Assembly: GCA_021793495.1 (NCBI GenBank)
Contig: JAJYSQ010000139.1
Coordinates: forward strand, 1-5,844
Direction of reading: 5' to 3'
Length of the DNA: 5,844 nucleotides
Source of the DNA: Actinomycetes bacterium
GTDB lineage: Bacteria > Actinomycetota > Actinomycetes > JAJYSQ01
Made by a program: the position numbers and the translations under genes. The notes below the pieces were generated by a model, which saw only the letters and a program-made list of their open reading frames with translations, made no database searches and was not told the origin of the DNA. Positions 1-5,844 of the stretch are shown here, piece after piece (position 1 is the first letter of the stretch; each line of letters opens with the position of its first letter).

Positions 1-2724
1 GCGCCGGTATCGCTGGGCATGCCGACACGCCATGACGCGACTGGGCAGGACTCGGCGTGGACGTACCAGCTGCTGGAGGCGGTCGGGGCGGATCCATGCG
101 CGTCGGAGCCGGTCGCCACCGGGGACGGCCCAGAGATACTCGACGCCTTGCGCGTCGGGTATCGACGGATCCTGCTGCAGATCGCCGCGGACGACCTGAC
201 CAGCCCGGATCCGTCCCTCGTCGTCGATCGGGTGGGTCGCCGGCTGGCCGGGTTGGCCGACGCCACCCTGGCCGCCGCGCTCGCTGTAGCCCGGGCCGGC
301 CTGCCTGCCGGCACCCCTCCGGTGCGTCTGGCGGTGATCGCCTTGGGCAAGTGTGGGGCGCAGGAGCTGAACTACGTCAGCGACGTCGACGTGGTCTGCG
401 TCGCCGAGCCGCCGGCCGGAGCCGACCTGGCCACCGAGTCGGCCGCACTGGCCGCGGCCACCCGGATGGCCGCGGGACTGTCTCGGGCCTGCTCGGCCAC
501 GTCGTCCGAGGGCACGATCTGGCCGGTGGACATGGGGCTGCGGCCCGAGGGGCGGTCGGGTGTGCTGGTTCGCACCGTCGCCAGCCATCGGGTCTACTAC
601 GAGCGCTGGGCCTCGACCTGGGAGTTCCAGGCGCTGCTGAAGGCCCGGTGGGCCGCGGGTGATCAGGCGCTCGGCGAGGAGTACCTGCAGGCGGTCTCCC
701 CCCTGGTGTGGCGGGCGGCGGCTCGCGAGGGGTTCGTCGCCGACGTCCAGGCGATGCGCCGGCGGGTCGCCGAGCACATCCCCTCCGATCAGGTCGACCG
801 GGAGCTCAAGCTCGGCCCGGGGGGCCTGCGCGACGTGGAGTTCGCCGTCCAGCTGCTGCAGCTCGTGCACGGTCGGGCCGACGAGTCGCTGCGGGTGTCG
901 GCCACCTTGCCAGCGCTCGAGGCGCTGGCGGCCGGCGGGTACGTCGGGCGGTCGGATGCCGCGTCGCTGGGAGCGGCCTACCGGTTCCTGAGAGCCGTCG
1001 AGCACCGCGTCCAGCTCCAACAGATGCGCCGGACCCACTTGATGCCAGCCGACACCGAGGCGCTTCGGTGGCTCGGCCGTACGCTCAGGCTCACCGGCGA
1101 TCCGGTGGCGGCCTTGCAGGCACGCTGGGTCCGTCACTCGCGCGAGGTCCGCCGGTTGCACGAGCGGCTGTTCTACCGTCCGCTGCTGGCCGCTGTCGCC
1201 CGGCTGACCCCCGACGAGTCACGGCTGACCCCGGCCGGTGCCCAGGTGCGTCTGGAAGCGTTGGGCTTCCGGGACCCGGCCGGCGCCCTGCGGCACATCG
1301 AGGCGCTGACCACCGGTGTCAGCCGTCGAGCGGCCATCCAGCGAACCCTGTTGCCGGTGATGCTGGACTGGTTCGCCGACGCTCCGGACCCAGACGGCGG
1401 GCTGGCCGGCTTCCGGCGGGTCTCGGACGCGCTGGGGGCGACCCCGTGGTACCTCCGGCTGCTCCGCGACGAGGGTGCGGCCGCCGCCCACCTGGCGCTG
1501 GTGCTGTCCACCGGCCGGTACCTGGCCGACCTGCTGCTGCGGGCACCCGAGGCGGTGGCGATGCTCGCCGACGACACCGAGCTGGTGCCTCGTACCCGGG
1601 CCGACCTGGTGGCCGAGATGGGGGCCACTGCCGCTCGGCACCACGACCCAGCCGTGGCCGTGGCCTCGGTGCGCGGGTTGCGTCGCCGAGAGCTCGTCCG
1701 CATCGGGGCCGCCGACGTGCTCGGCCGGCTGGACCTGACCGGGGTCGGGCAGGCCGTGGCCGACGTGACCGCAGCCACGATCTGCGCCGCCCTGGACGTG
1801 GCCGCCCGATCGGTGACCGGTGATCCCACGGGGTTGGCGGCCTTGCCGACCCAGCTGACGGTGATCGCCATGGGGCGTCTGGGCGGGTACGAGTCCGGCT
1901 ACGGCAGCGACGCAGACGTCTTGTTCGTCCATGACCCCCGCCCCGGGGTATCCGAGCAGTCGGCGCACGAAGCCGCCCATGCGGTCGCGGCCCTGCTGCG
2001 CGGGCTGTTGGCTGCGCCTTGCCCGGACCCGCCGTTGGACCTGGACGCCTCGCTACGCCCCGAGGGACGCCAGGGCCCCCTGGTACGGACCCTGGAGTCC
2101 TACGCGACCTACTACGCACGCTGGGGGCAGGCGTGGGAGGCGCAAGCCCTGCTCCGAGCCGAGCCGCTCGCTGGGGACGACGAGCTGGCCGGCAGGTTCA
2201 TCGCCCTGGTCGATCCCGTGCGGTACCCGATCCGTGGAGTGGACGAACCGGCCGTGCGCGAACTGCGCCGGATCAAGGCTCGGGTGGAGGCGGAGCGGCT
2301 GCCTCGTGGTACCGATCCCTCCCGGCACCTGAAGCTGGGGCCCGGGGGGTTGGCCGACGTCGAGTGGACCGTGCAGCTGCTCCAGCTGCGGCACGCCGCG
2401 AGCATGCCGGGGTTGCGGACGACCCGGACACTGCCGGCGCTGTCCCAGGCGGTCGCCGCCGGGCTGGTCGACCCGGGGGACGGGGAGTCGTTGCGCCGGG
2501 CGTGGGAGCTCGCCGGCCGGATCCGCAACGCGGTCGTGCTGGTGCGGGGTCGGGCCGACGACGAGCTTCCTAAGGATCTTCAGGACCTGGTTCGCACGGC
2601 GCGACTGATCGGCTACGCTCCGCCAGCATCAGGGGAGCCCACCACCGGCGCGCTGGTCGAGGAGTACCGGCGGACGGCCCGGCGAGCCCGGACCGTGGTC
2701 GAACGGCTCTTCTACACATCCTGA
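1..2724 (+). CDS. glnE: Bifunctional glutamine synthetase adenylyltransferase/deadenylylase, 5' end cut by window edge
   Basis: GlnE adds AMP to a tyrosine of type I glutamine synthetase in the cytoplasm (inactivating it) and removes it by phosphorolysis, matching ammonium assimilation to nitrogen supply. The reading frame is open to base 1. The first ATG (base 19) is probably internal: about 907 codons are present against roughly 1000 in actinobacterial homologues, so about 95 N-terminal residues should lie upstream. Numbering from that ATG, the protein shows the duplicated family plan. The N-terminal deadenylylase half has ALGKCGAQELNYVSDVD with metal-binding Asp122 and Asp124, then Asp171 in WPVDMGLRPEG, then a helical domain containing LKLGPGGLRDVEFAVQLLQL (from residue 263). 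The C-terminal adenylyltransferase half has GRLGGYESGYGSDADV with Asp631 and Asp633, Asp676 in LDASLRPEG, then LKLGPGGLADVEWTVQLLQL (from residue 771). The protein ends in a conserved RLFYTS-type tail. No frameshift is visible and both active sites look functional. The MFS gene follows after 24 bases, probably in one transcript. Identification is very secure; the upstream start is inferred. Confidence 0.97.
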   Translation, partial: APVSLGMPTRHDATGQDSAWTYQLLEAVGADPCASEPVATGDGPEILDALRVGYRRILLQIAADDLTSPDPSLVVDRVGRRLAGLADATLAAALAVARAGLPAGTPPVRLAVIALGKCGAQELNYVSDVDVVCVAEPPAGADLATESAALAAATRMAAGLSRACSATSSEGTIWPVDMGLRPEGRSGVLVRTVASHRVYYERWASTWEFQALLKARWAAGDQALGEEYLQAVSPLVWRAAAREGFVADVQAMRRRVAEHIPSDQVDRELKLGPGGLRDVEFAVQLLQLVHGRADESLRVSATLPALEALAAGGYVGRSDAASLGAAYRFLRAVEHRVQLQQMRRTHLMPADTEALRWLGRTLRLTGDPVAALQARWVRHSREVRRLHERLFYRPLLAAVARLTPDESRLTPAGAQVRLEALGFRDPAGALRHIEALTTGVSRRAAIQRTLLPVMLDWFADAPDPDGGLAGFRRVSDALGATPWYLRLLRDEGAAAAHLALVLSTGRYLADLLLRAPEAVAMLADDTELVPRTRADLVAEMGATAARHHDPAVAVASVRGLRRRELVRIGAADVLGRLDLTGVGQAVADVTAATICAALDVAARSVTGDPTGLAALPTQLTVIAMGRLGGYESGYGSDADVLFVHDPRPGVSEQSAHEAAHAVAALLRGLLAAPCPDPPLDLDASLRPEGRQGPLVRTLESYATYYARWGQAWEAQALLRAEPLAGDDELAGRFIALVDPVRYPIRGVDEPAVRELRRIKARVEAERLPRGTDPSRHLKLGPGGLADVEWTVQLLQLRHAASMPGLRTTRTLPALSQAVAAGLVDPGDGESLRRAWELAGRIRNAVVLVRGRADDELPKDLQDLVRTARLIGYAPPASGEPTTGALVEEYRRTARRARTVVERLFYTS

Positions 2725-2733
2725 CCAGGTCGC

Positions 2734-2738
2734 GAGGA
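2734..2738 (+). promoter_or_regulatory. Ribosome binding site of the MFS transporter gene
   Basis: GAGGA lies 10 bases before the ATG at 2749, in the 24-base gap after the glnE stop codon. It supports that ATG as the true start. No promoter is recognisable in so short a gap, which fits translation from a glnE read-through transcript. Confidence 0.6.
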
Positions 2739-2748
2739 ACGGGGTGGC

Positions 2749-4062
2749 ATGACGTCCGTCACCGCCGGCTCCGACGCCGGCTCCGACGCCGGAGCCCGGT
2801 CCGGCTCGGCGGACACTGCCCGGTCCGCGGGTTACCGGGAAGTGCTGCGCCGACGCGAGTTCTCCGGCCTCCTGTCGGCCACCGCAGTCAGTGAGTGGGG
2901 AGACGCGGCGGCCCGGGTCGCGGTCGCATCCCTGATCCTGACGGCGACCCACTCGGTCTTCCTGGCGGCGACCACTTTCGCGGTGAGCTACCTGCCGCCG
3001 GTGGCCGGTGGTCTGCTGCTGGGCTCCCTGGCCGACCGGCTACCCCGGCGGCGGGTGATCATGGTCGCCGACCTTGCCCGCGGGGTGCTGATGCTCGTGC
3101 TCGCCTGGTTGGCCATCCGGGGGCCAGCCGTGCCGGTGCTCGCGCTGCTGGTGGTGCTGTTCGCCTCCCAGCTGTTCACCGCCCCGTTCGACGCGGCGTA
3201 CTCGGCGATGGTGCCCGACTTGCTGCCGGATCCCCGCGAGTACCTCGTCGGCAGCGGTCTGATGCGGGTGCTGTCCCAGCTTGACCAGGTCATCGGGCTC
3301 GTCCTGGGCGGGCTGGTGGTCTCGGTGGTCCACGCTGCCGGCGCGCTGGCGTTCGACGCGGCCACCTTCGGATTGTCGTTCCTGCTGGTCGCCGTCCTGG
3401 TTCGGGCCCGGCCGGCGCCGGCCGAGGAGCGGGTGTCGTTCGGGCTGCTCCTGGCGGACCTGCGGGCGGGCAGCGCGACGATCGCCGCCGACCCGGTGCT
3501 CCGGGTGCTGATCCTGCTCGGCTGGTCGGCCACCTTCTTCCTGCTCGCCCCCGAGGCGGTGGCGCTGGGGTACGCCCGTGACCAGGGGCGCAGCGCCCTG
3601 GCCGGTTCGCTCCTGCTCGCCGCGGTGCCCGCCGGGGCGACGTTGGGCGCGCTGCTGGTCGGGCGGCTGGCGGTCGCACGGCAGATCCGGGCCATCCTGC
3701 CGCTGGCAGCAGCGGCATGCCTGCCGCTGCTGCTCACCGGGCTGGACCTCCCGGTCGCCCCCACCGTGGGCCTCTGGGCGGTTGCGGGGGCCTGCCAGGG
3801 GTTCATGATCCCGCTGATCGCGACGTCGATGCTGGTCACCCCGGCGCAGATGCGCGGACGGGTGGGCGGGATCGCCGCCGCCGGCTTCAGCGTGTCCTCC
3901 GGAGTGTCGTTCCTGGTGGTCGGGGCGCTCGCCGACCAGACGAGCCCCTCGCTGGCCGTGATGCTGGTCGGGGCGTTCGGGCTGGTGACCGTGGGTCTGT
4001 ACCGACTCTTCTGGCCGCGGGCGGCGGTCCGTCGGGCGATCCGGCGGACGTACGAAGGCTGA
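2749..4062 (+). CDS. MFS transporter, MFS_3 (EntS/macrolide-efflux-like) type, substrate unknown
   Basis: This is a 437-residue integral membrane protein, the normal length for a 12-helix major facilitator. Such proteins usually export small molecules by proton antiport. Hydrophobic segments are seen at about residues 38-64, 70-93, 103-121, 127-145, 168-193, 196-218, 250-272, 282-305, 312-331, 338-360, 370-392 and 402-421. The central cytoplasmic loop (about 219-249) is Arg-rich. The loop after helix 2 carries the family's motif A as GSLADRLPRRRV (92-103), and SEWGD (48-52) sits in helix 1. TAPFDAAYSAMVPDLLP (144-160) after helix 4 is typical of the MFS_3 group. The ATG is chosen for its GAGGA site 10 bases upstream. 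The first 27 or so residues are a hydrophilic Gly/Ser/Asp/Ala tail made partly of a short repeat. The stop codon lies inside a strong hairpin. Family assignment is firm. The substrate cannot be read from the sequence, and neighbouring nitrogen genes are weak evidence for a nitrogen-related role. Confidence 0.92.
   Translation: MTSVTAGSDAGSDAGARSGSADTARSAGYREVLRRREFSGLLSATAVSEWGDAAARVAVASLILTATHSVFLAATTFAVSYLPPVAGGLLLGSLADRLPRRRVIMVADLARGVLMLVLAWLAIRGPAVPVLALLVVLFASQLFTAPFDAAYSAMVPDLLPDPREYLVGSGLMRVLSQLDQVIGLVLGGLVVSVVHAAGALAFDAATFGLSFLLVAVLVRARPAPAEERVSFGLLLADLRAGSATIAADPVLRVLILLGWSATFFLLAPEAVALGYARDQGRSALAGSLLLAAVPAGATLGALLVGRLAVARQIRAILPLAAAACLPLLLTGLDLPVAPTVGLWAVAGACQGFMIPLIATSMLVTPAQMRGRVGGIAAAGFSVSSGVSFLVVGALADQTSPSLAVMLVGAFGLVTVGLYRLFWPRAAVRRAIRRTYEG
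2764..2792 (+). repeat. 12-bp in-frame tandem repeat (2.4 copies) in the MFS gene
   Basis: The unit GCCGGCTCCGAC occurs twice without mismatch and is followed by a partial third copy (GCCGG). It encodes AGSD-AGSD-AG in the hydrophilic N-terminal tail, before the first membrane helix. Because the unit is a multiple of three, gain or loss of a copy would change only tail length. It is directly visible in the sequence; any functional meaning is unknown. Confidence 0.75.
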
Positions 4063-4084
4063 GCCGGTCGCCTTCGTACGTCCG
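4045..4084. terminator. Putative bidirectional terminator hairpin between convergent genes
   Basis: The arms 4045-4059 (CGGACGTACGAAGGC) and 4070-4084 (GCCTTCGTACGTCCG) are perfect reverse complements: 15 bp around a 10-base loop. The left arm forms the last codons of the MFS gene, and its stop codon (4060-4062) is in the loop. The right arm ends one base before the msrB stop codon (4086-4088). Placement exactly between two convergent stop codons argues for termination of both transcripts. No T-run follows on either side, so it would be a hairpin-only terminator of the kind often proposed in high-GC actinobacteria. Termination activity is inferred. Confidence 0.75.
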
Positions 4085-4085
4085 G

Positions 4086-4556
4086 CTACTGCGGATCGAC
4101 CGCGGCCGATCCCGGCTCCAACGTCAGGCTCACCGAGTTGATGCAGTAGCGCTGACCGGTCGGCTGGTCGGGGGCGTCGTCGAAGACGTGGCCGAGGTGT
4201 CCGCCGCACCGCCGGCAGCGGACCTCGGTGCGCAGGACCCCGAGGGTACGGTCCTCGCGCAGCTCGACCGCGTCGCTGCGCGCTGGGTCGTAGAAGGACG
4301 GCCAACCGCAGTGCGAGTCGAACTTGGTCTGGCTGCGGAACAGCTCGGCCCCGCACCCCCGGCAGCGGTACACCCCGGTGTCGTCCGTCCCGACGTAGGT
4401 CCCGCTCCACGGACGCTCGGTGCCGGCCTCGCGCAGCACACGGTAGGCCGACGGGTCGAGCAGGTCGCGCCACTCCTGCTCGGACCGGGAGACCTCCTGG
4501 CGCGCCTCCCCGCCGGCCGGCGGGGTCTGGTCGGGACGGGTCCGGGGTCGGAACAT
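4086..4556 (-). CDS. msrB: Peptide-methionine (R)-S-oxide reductase MsrB
   Basis: MsrB reduces the R epimer of methionine sulfoxide in oxidised proteins, using thioredoxin as the usual reductant, in the cytoplasm. From the ATG at 4556 the protein has 156 residues. Cys65/Cys68 ([11 protein letters not shown]) and Cys114/Cys117 ([14 protein letters not shown]) form the structural zinc site. [11 protein letters not shown] (81-91) is the core signature, and the catalytic cysteine is Cys138 in QRYCINS. All key residues are present. Start choice is uncertain. In-frame GTGs at 4592 and 4565 would give 168 and 159 residues. The ATG has only a weak upstream GAGA, while the best Shine-Dalgarno match (GGGAGGG, 4608-4614 on the minus strand) is 16 bases from the 4592 GTG, which is long. 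Residues 1-20, rich in Pro, Arg and Gln, precede the usual family start near [11 protein letters not shown]. The gene lies 60 bases downstream of glnA in the same direction, so an operon is possible. No nitrogen-specific role is known for the family. Confidence 0.93.
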   Translation of the reverse strand: MFRPRTRPDQTPPAGGEARQEVSRSEQEWRDLLDPSAYRVLREAGTERPWSGTYVGTDDTGVYRCRGCGAELFRSQTKFDSHCGWPSFYDPARSDAVELREDRTLGVLRTEVRCRRCGGHLGHVFDDAPDQPTGQRYCINSVSLTLEPGSAAVDPQ

Positions 4557-4616
4557 GGTTCTCACGCTACGTCGTGGGCCGGGCGGACGCACCCGATCGC
4601 CCGCCCACCCTCCCGA

Positions 4617-5844
4617 TCAGAGGTCGAAGTACAGCTCGAACTCGTACGGGTGAGGCCGTAGCCGGAACGGGTCCACCTCGTTGGTCCGCTTGTACTCCAC
4701 CCACGTCTCGATCAGGTCCGGGGTGAACACCCCGCCTTCGAGCAGGTAGTCGTGGTCAGACTCCAGGGCGTCCAGCACCTCGGGCAGGGAGCCGGGTACC
4801 TGGGCCACCGAGTCGTGCTCCTCCGGTGGCAGCTCGTACAGGTCCTTGTCCACCGGAGTGGGTGGCTCGATCTTGTTCTTGATCCCGTCCAGCCCGGCCA
4901 GCAGCATCGCGGAGAACGCCAGGTACGGGTTGCTGGACGGGTCCGGCACCCGGAACTCCAGGCGCTTGGCTCTCGGGTTGGCCCCGGTGATCGGGATCCG
5001 GATGCATGCGGAGCGGTTGCGCTGGGAGTAGACGAGGTTCACCGGAGCCTCGAAGCCGGGGACCAGCCGATGGTAGGAGTTCACCGTGGGGTTGGTGAAC
5101 GCCAGCAGTGACGGAGCGTGCCGCAGCAGCCCGCCGATGTAGTAGCGGGCGGTGTCGGACAGCCCCGCGTACCCCATCTCGTCGTAGAACAGCGGCGCGC
5201 CGTCCTTCCAGAGGCTCTGGTGGGTGTGCATGCCGGAGCCGTTGTCGCCGAAGATCGGCTTCGGCATGAACGTCGCGGTCTTCCCGGCCCGCCACGCCAC
5301 GTTCTTGACGATGTACTTGAACAGCATGACCTGGTCAGCGACCTTGAGCAGGGTGTTGAAGCGGAAGTTGATCTCGGCCTGCCCGGCCGTCCCGACCTCG
5401 TGGTGCTGACGCTCGACGGTGATCCCAGCGGCCTCGAGCTCGGTGCTCATCTCCGCGCGCAGGTCCGCGAAGTGGTCGACCGGGGGCACGGGGAAGTACC
5501 CGCCCTTGTACCGCACCTTGTACCCACGGTTACCGCCGTCCTCGACCCGCGCGGTGTTCCACGCGCCAGCCTCCGAGTCGATCTGGTAGGAGGTGCCGTT
5601 GGCCGCGGTCTGGTAGCGCACGTCGTCGAACACGTAGAACTCTGCCTCGGGACCGAAGAACGCGGTGTCCGCCACATCGGTGCCGGCGAGGTACTCCTCG
5701 GCCTTGCGGGCCACGTTTCGCGGGTCTCGGCTGTACGCCTCCCCGGTCAGCGGATCGTGGATGAAGAAGTTCAGGACCAGCGTCTTCGCGGCCCGGAAGG
5801 GGTCGGCGAAGGCCGAGGACGGGTCGGGGAACAGGTTCATGTCG
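4617..5844 (-). CDS. glnA: Glutamine synthetase type I, adenylylation-regulated, 5' end cut by window edge
   Basis: GlnA condenses glutamate and ammonia with ATP to make glutamine, as a cytoplasmic dodecamer. The frame runs off the right edge. The ATG at 5840 is preceded by an in-frame Asp codon and matches an internal DM of homologues, so it is not the start. About 408 codons are visible; 60-65 N-terminal residues (the beta-grasp part) are missing. Numbering from that Met, the visible motifs are metal-binding Glu65 and Glu67 in [12 protein letters not shown], Glu148 in [12 protein letters not shown], His205 and His207 in the nucleotide/metal region [12 protein letters not shown], the glutamate flap Glu264 in [14 protein letters not shown], and substrate-binding NRSACIRIP (275-283). 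Tyr335 in [11 protein letters not shown] is the adenylylation tyrosine; adding the missing residues places it near position 397, as in enterobacterial GlnA. The protein ends in [13 protein letters not shown], the conserved carboxyl terminus. These features mark the GSI-beta class, the substrate of GlnE, which is encoded at the other end of the window. msrB follows downstream. Confidence 0.98.
   Translation of the reverse strand, partial: DMNLFPDPSSAFADPFRAAKTLVLNFFIHDPLTGEAYSRDPRNVARKAEEYLAGTDVADTAFFGPEAEFYVFDDVRYQTAANGTSYQIDSEAGAWNTARVEDGGNRGYKVRYKGGYFPVPPVDHFADLRAEMSTELEAAGITVERQHHEVGTAGQAEINFRFNTLLKVADQVMLFKYIVKNVAWRAGKTATFMPKPIFGDNGSGMHTHQSLWKDGAPLFYDEMGYAGLSDTARYYIGGLLRHAPSLLAFTNPTVNSYHRLVPGFEAPVNLVYSQRNRSACIRIPITGANPRAKRLEFRVPDPSSNPYLAFSAMLLAGLDGIKNKIEPPTPVDKDLYELPPEEHDSVAQVPGSLPEVLDALESDHDYLLEGGVFTPDLIETWVEYKRTNEVDPFRLRPHPYEFELYFDL

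Noticed and set aside
1..18. Possible true glnE start at the ATG at base 19
   Set aside because: The frame is open upstream to the window edge, no ribosome binding site can be recognised in the few bases available, and the protein would be about 95 residues shorter than relatives.
708..1823. Plus-strand open frame of 371 codons inside glnE
   Set aside because: It is out of frame with glnE, which carries the family motifs throughout this region. The translation is Arg/Gly/Pro-rich and featureless.
1173..2119. Three overlapping minus-strand open frames opposite glnE
   Set aside because: All lie opposite well-conserved GlnE sequence, have low-complexity Arg/Pro/Ser/Ala composition, and show no domain or plausible start signal.
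805..2388. Near-repeat of about 60 bases within glnE (805-864 and 2329-2388)
   Set aside because: This is the ancient internal duplication of the GlnE family, encoding the same helical-domain motif in each half. It is not a recent repeat or mobile element.
3040..4473. Long minus-strand open frame of 477 codons across the MFS gene and into msrB
   Set aside because: It is antisense to the MFS gene and overlaps msrB in another frame. Its translation is rich in Arg, Gln, Gly and His with no recognisable domain. This is typical of shadow frames in high-GC DNA.
4580..4603. 6-bp inverted repeat (CGGGCG/CGCCCG, 12-base loop) between glnA and msrB
   Set aside because: It is short, all G/C and expected by chance at this base composition, with no T-run. 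It is not enough to call a terminator or attenuator.
3717..4661. Plus-strand open frame spanning the MFS 3' end, the hairpin, msrB and the glnA end
   Set aside because: It crosses a probable terminator and runs antisense to msrB, whose zinc and catalytic cysteines are clear in the other strand.

Overview
The window is a high-GC, densely coded stretch of an actinobacterial chromosome. Codon third positions are strongly G/C biased. The proteins most resemble those of Streptomyces and related Actinomycetes, as judged from remembered family sequences and not from a search. Genus cannot be assigned from this window. I see no tRNA, rRNA, CRISPR array, insertion sequence or prophage feature.

Layout: four genes in two convergent pairs. 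On the + strand, glnE (glutamine synthetase adenylyltransferase/deadenylylase) is cut by the left edge. It is followed after 24 bases by a 12-helix MFS transporter of the MFS_3 type. On the - strand, glnA (type I glutamine synthetase) is cut by the right edge. It is followed downstream by msrB (methionine-R-sulfoxide reductase). The two pairs meet between the MFS and msrB stop codons. There a perfect 15-bp inverted repeat with a 10-nt loop probably ends transcription from both sides. No gene-free stretch exceeds about 60 bases.

How the genes work together: glnA encodes the central ammonium-assimilating enzyme and keeps the tyrosine that is adenylylated in regulated type I enzymes. glnE encodes the enzyme that adds and removes that AMP, and both of its nucleotidyltransferase centres look intact. 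The enzyme and its modifier therefore face each other across about 1.9 kb, with two genes of no obvious nitrogen role between them. MsrB repairs oxidised methionine. The MFS protein is an exporter of unknown substrate that is probably co-transcribed with glnE.

Overall this is ordinary core-genome DNA. I found no convincing sign of a new biological system. The items worth a second look are the convergent terminator, the glnE-MFS coupling and the start-site ambiguity of msrB.
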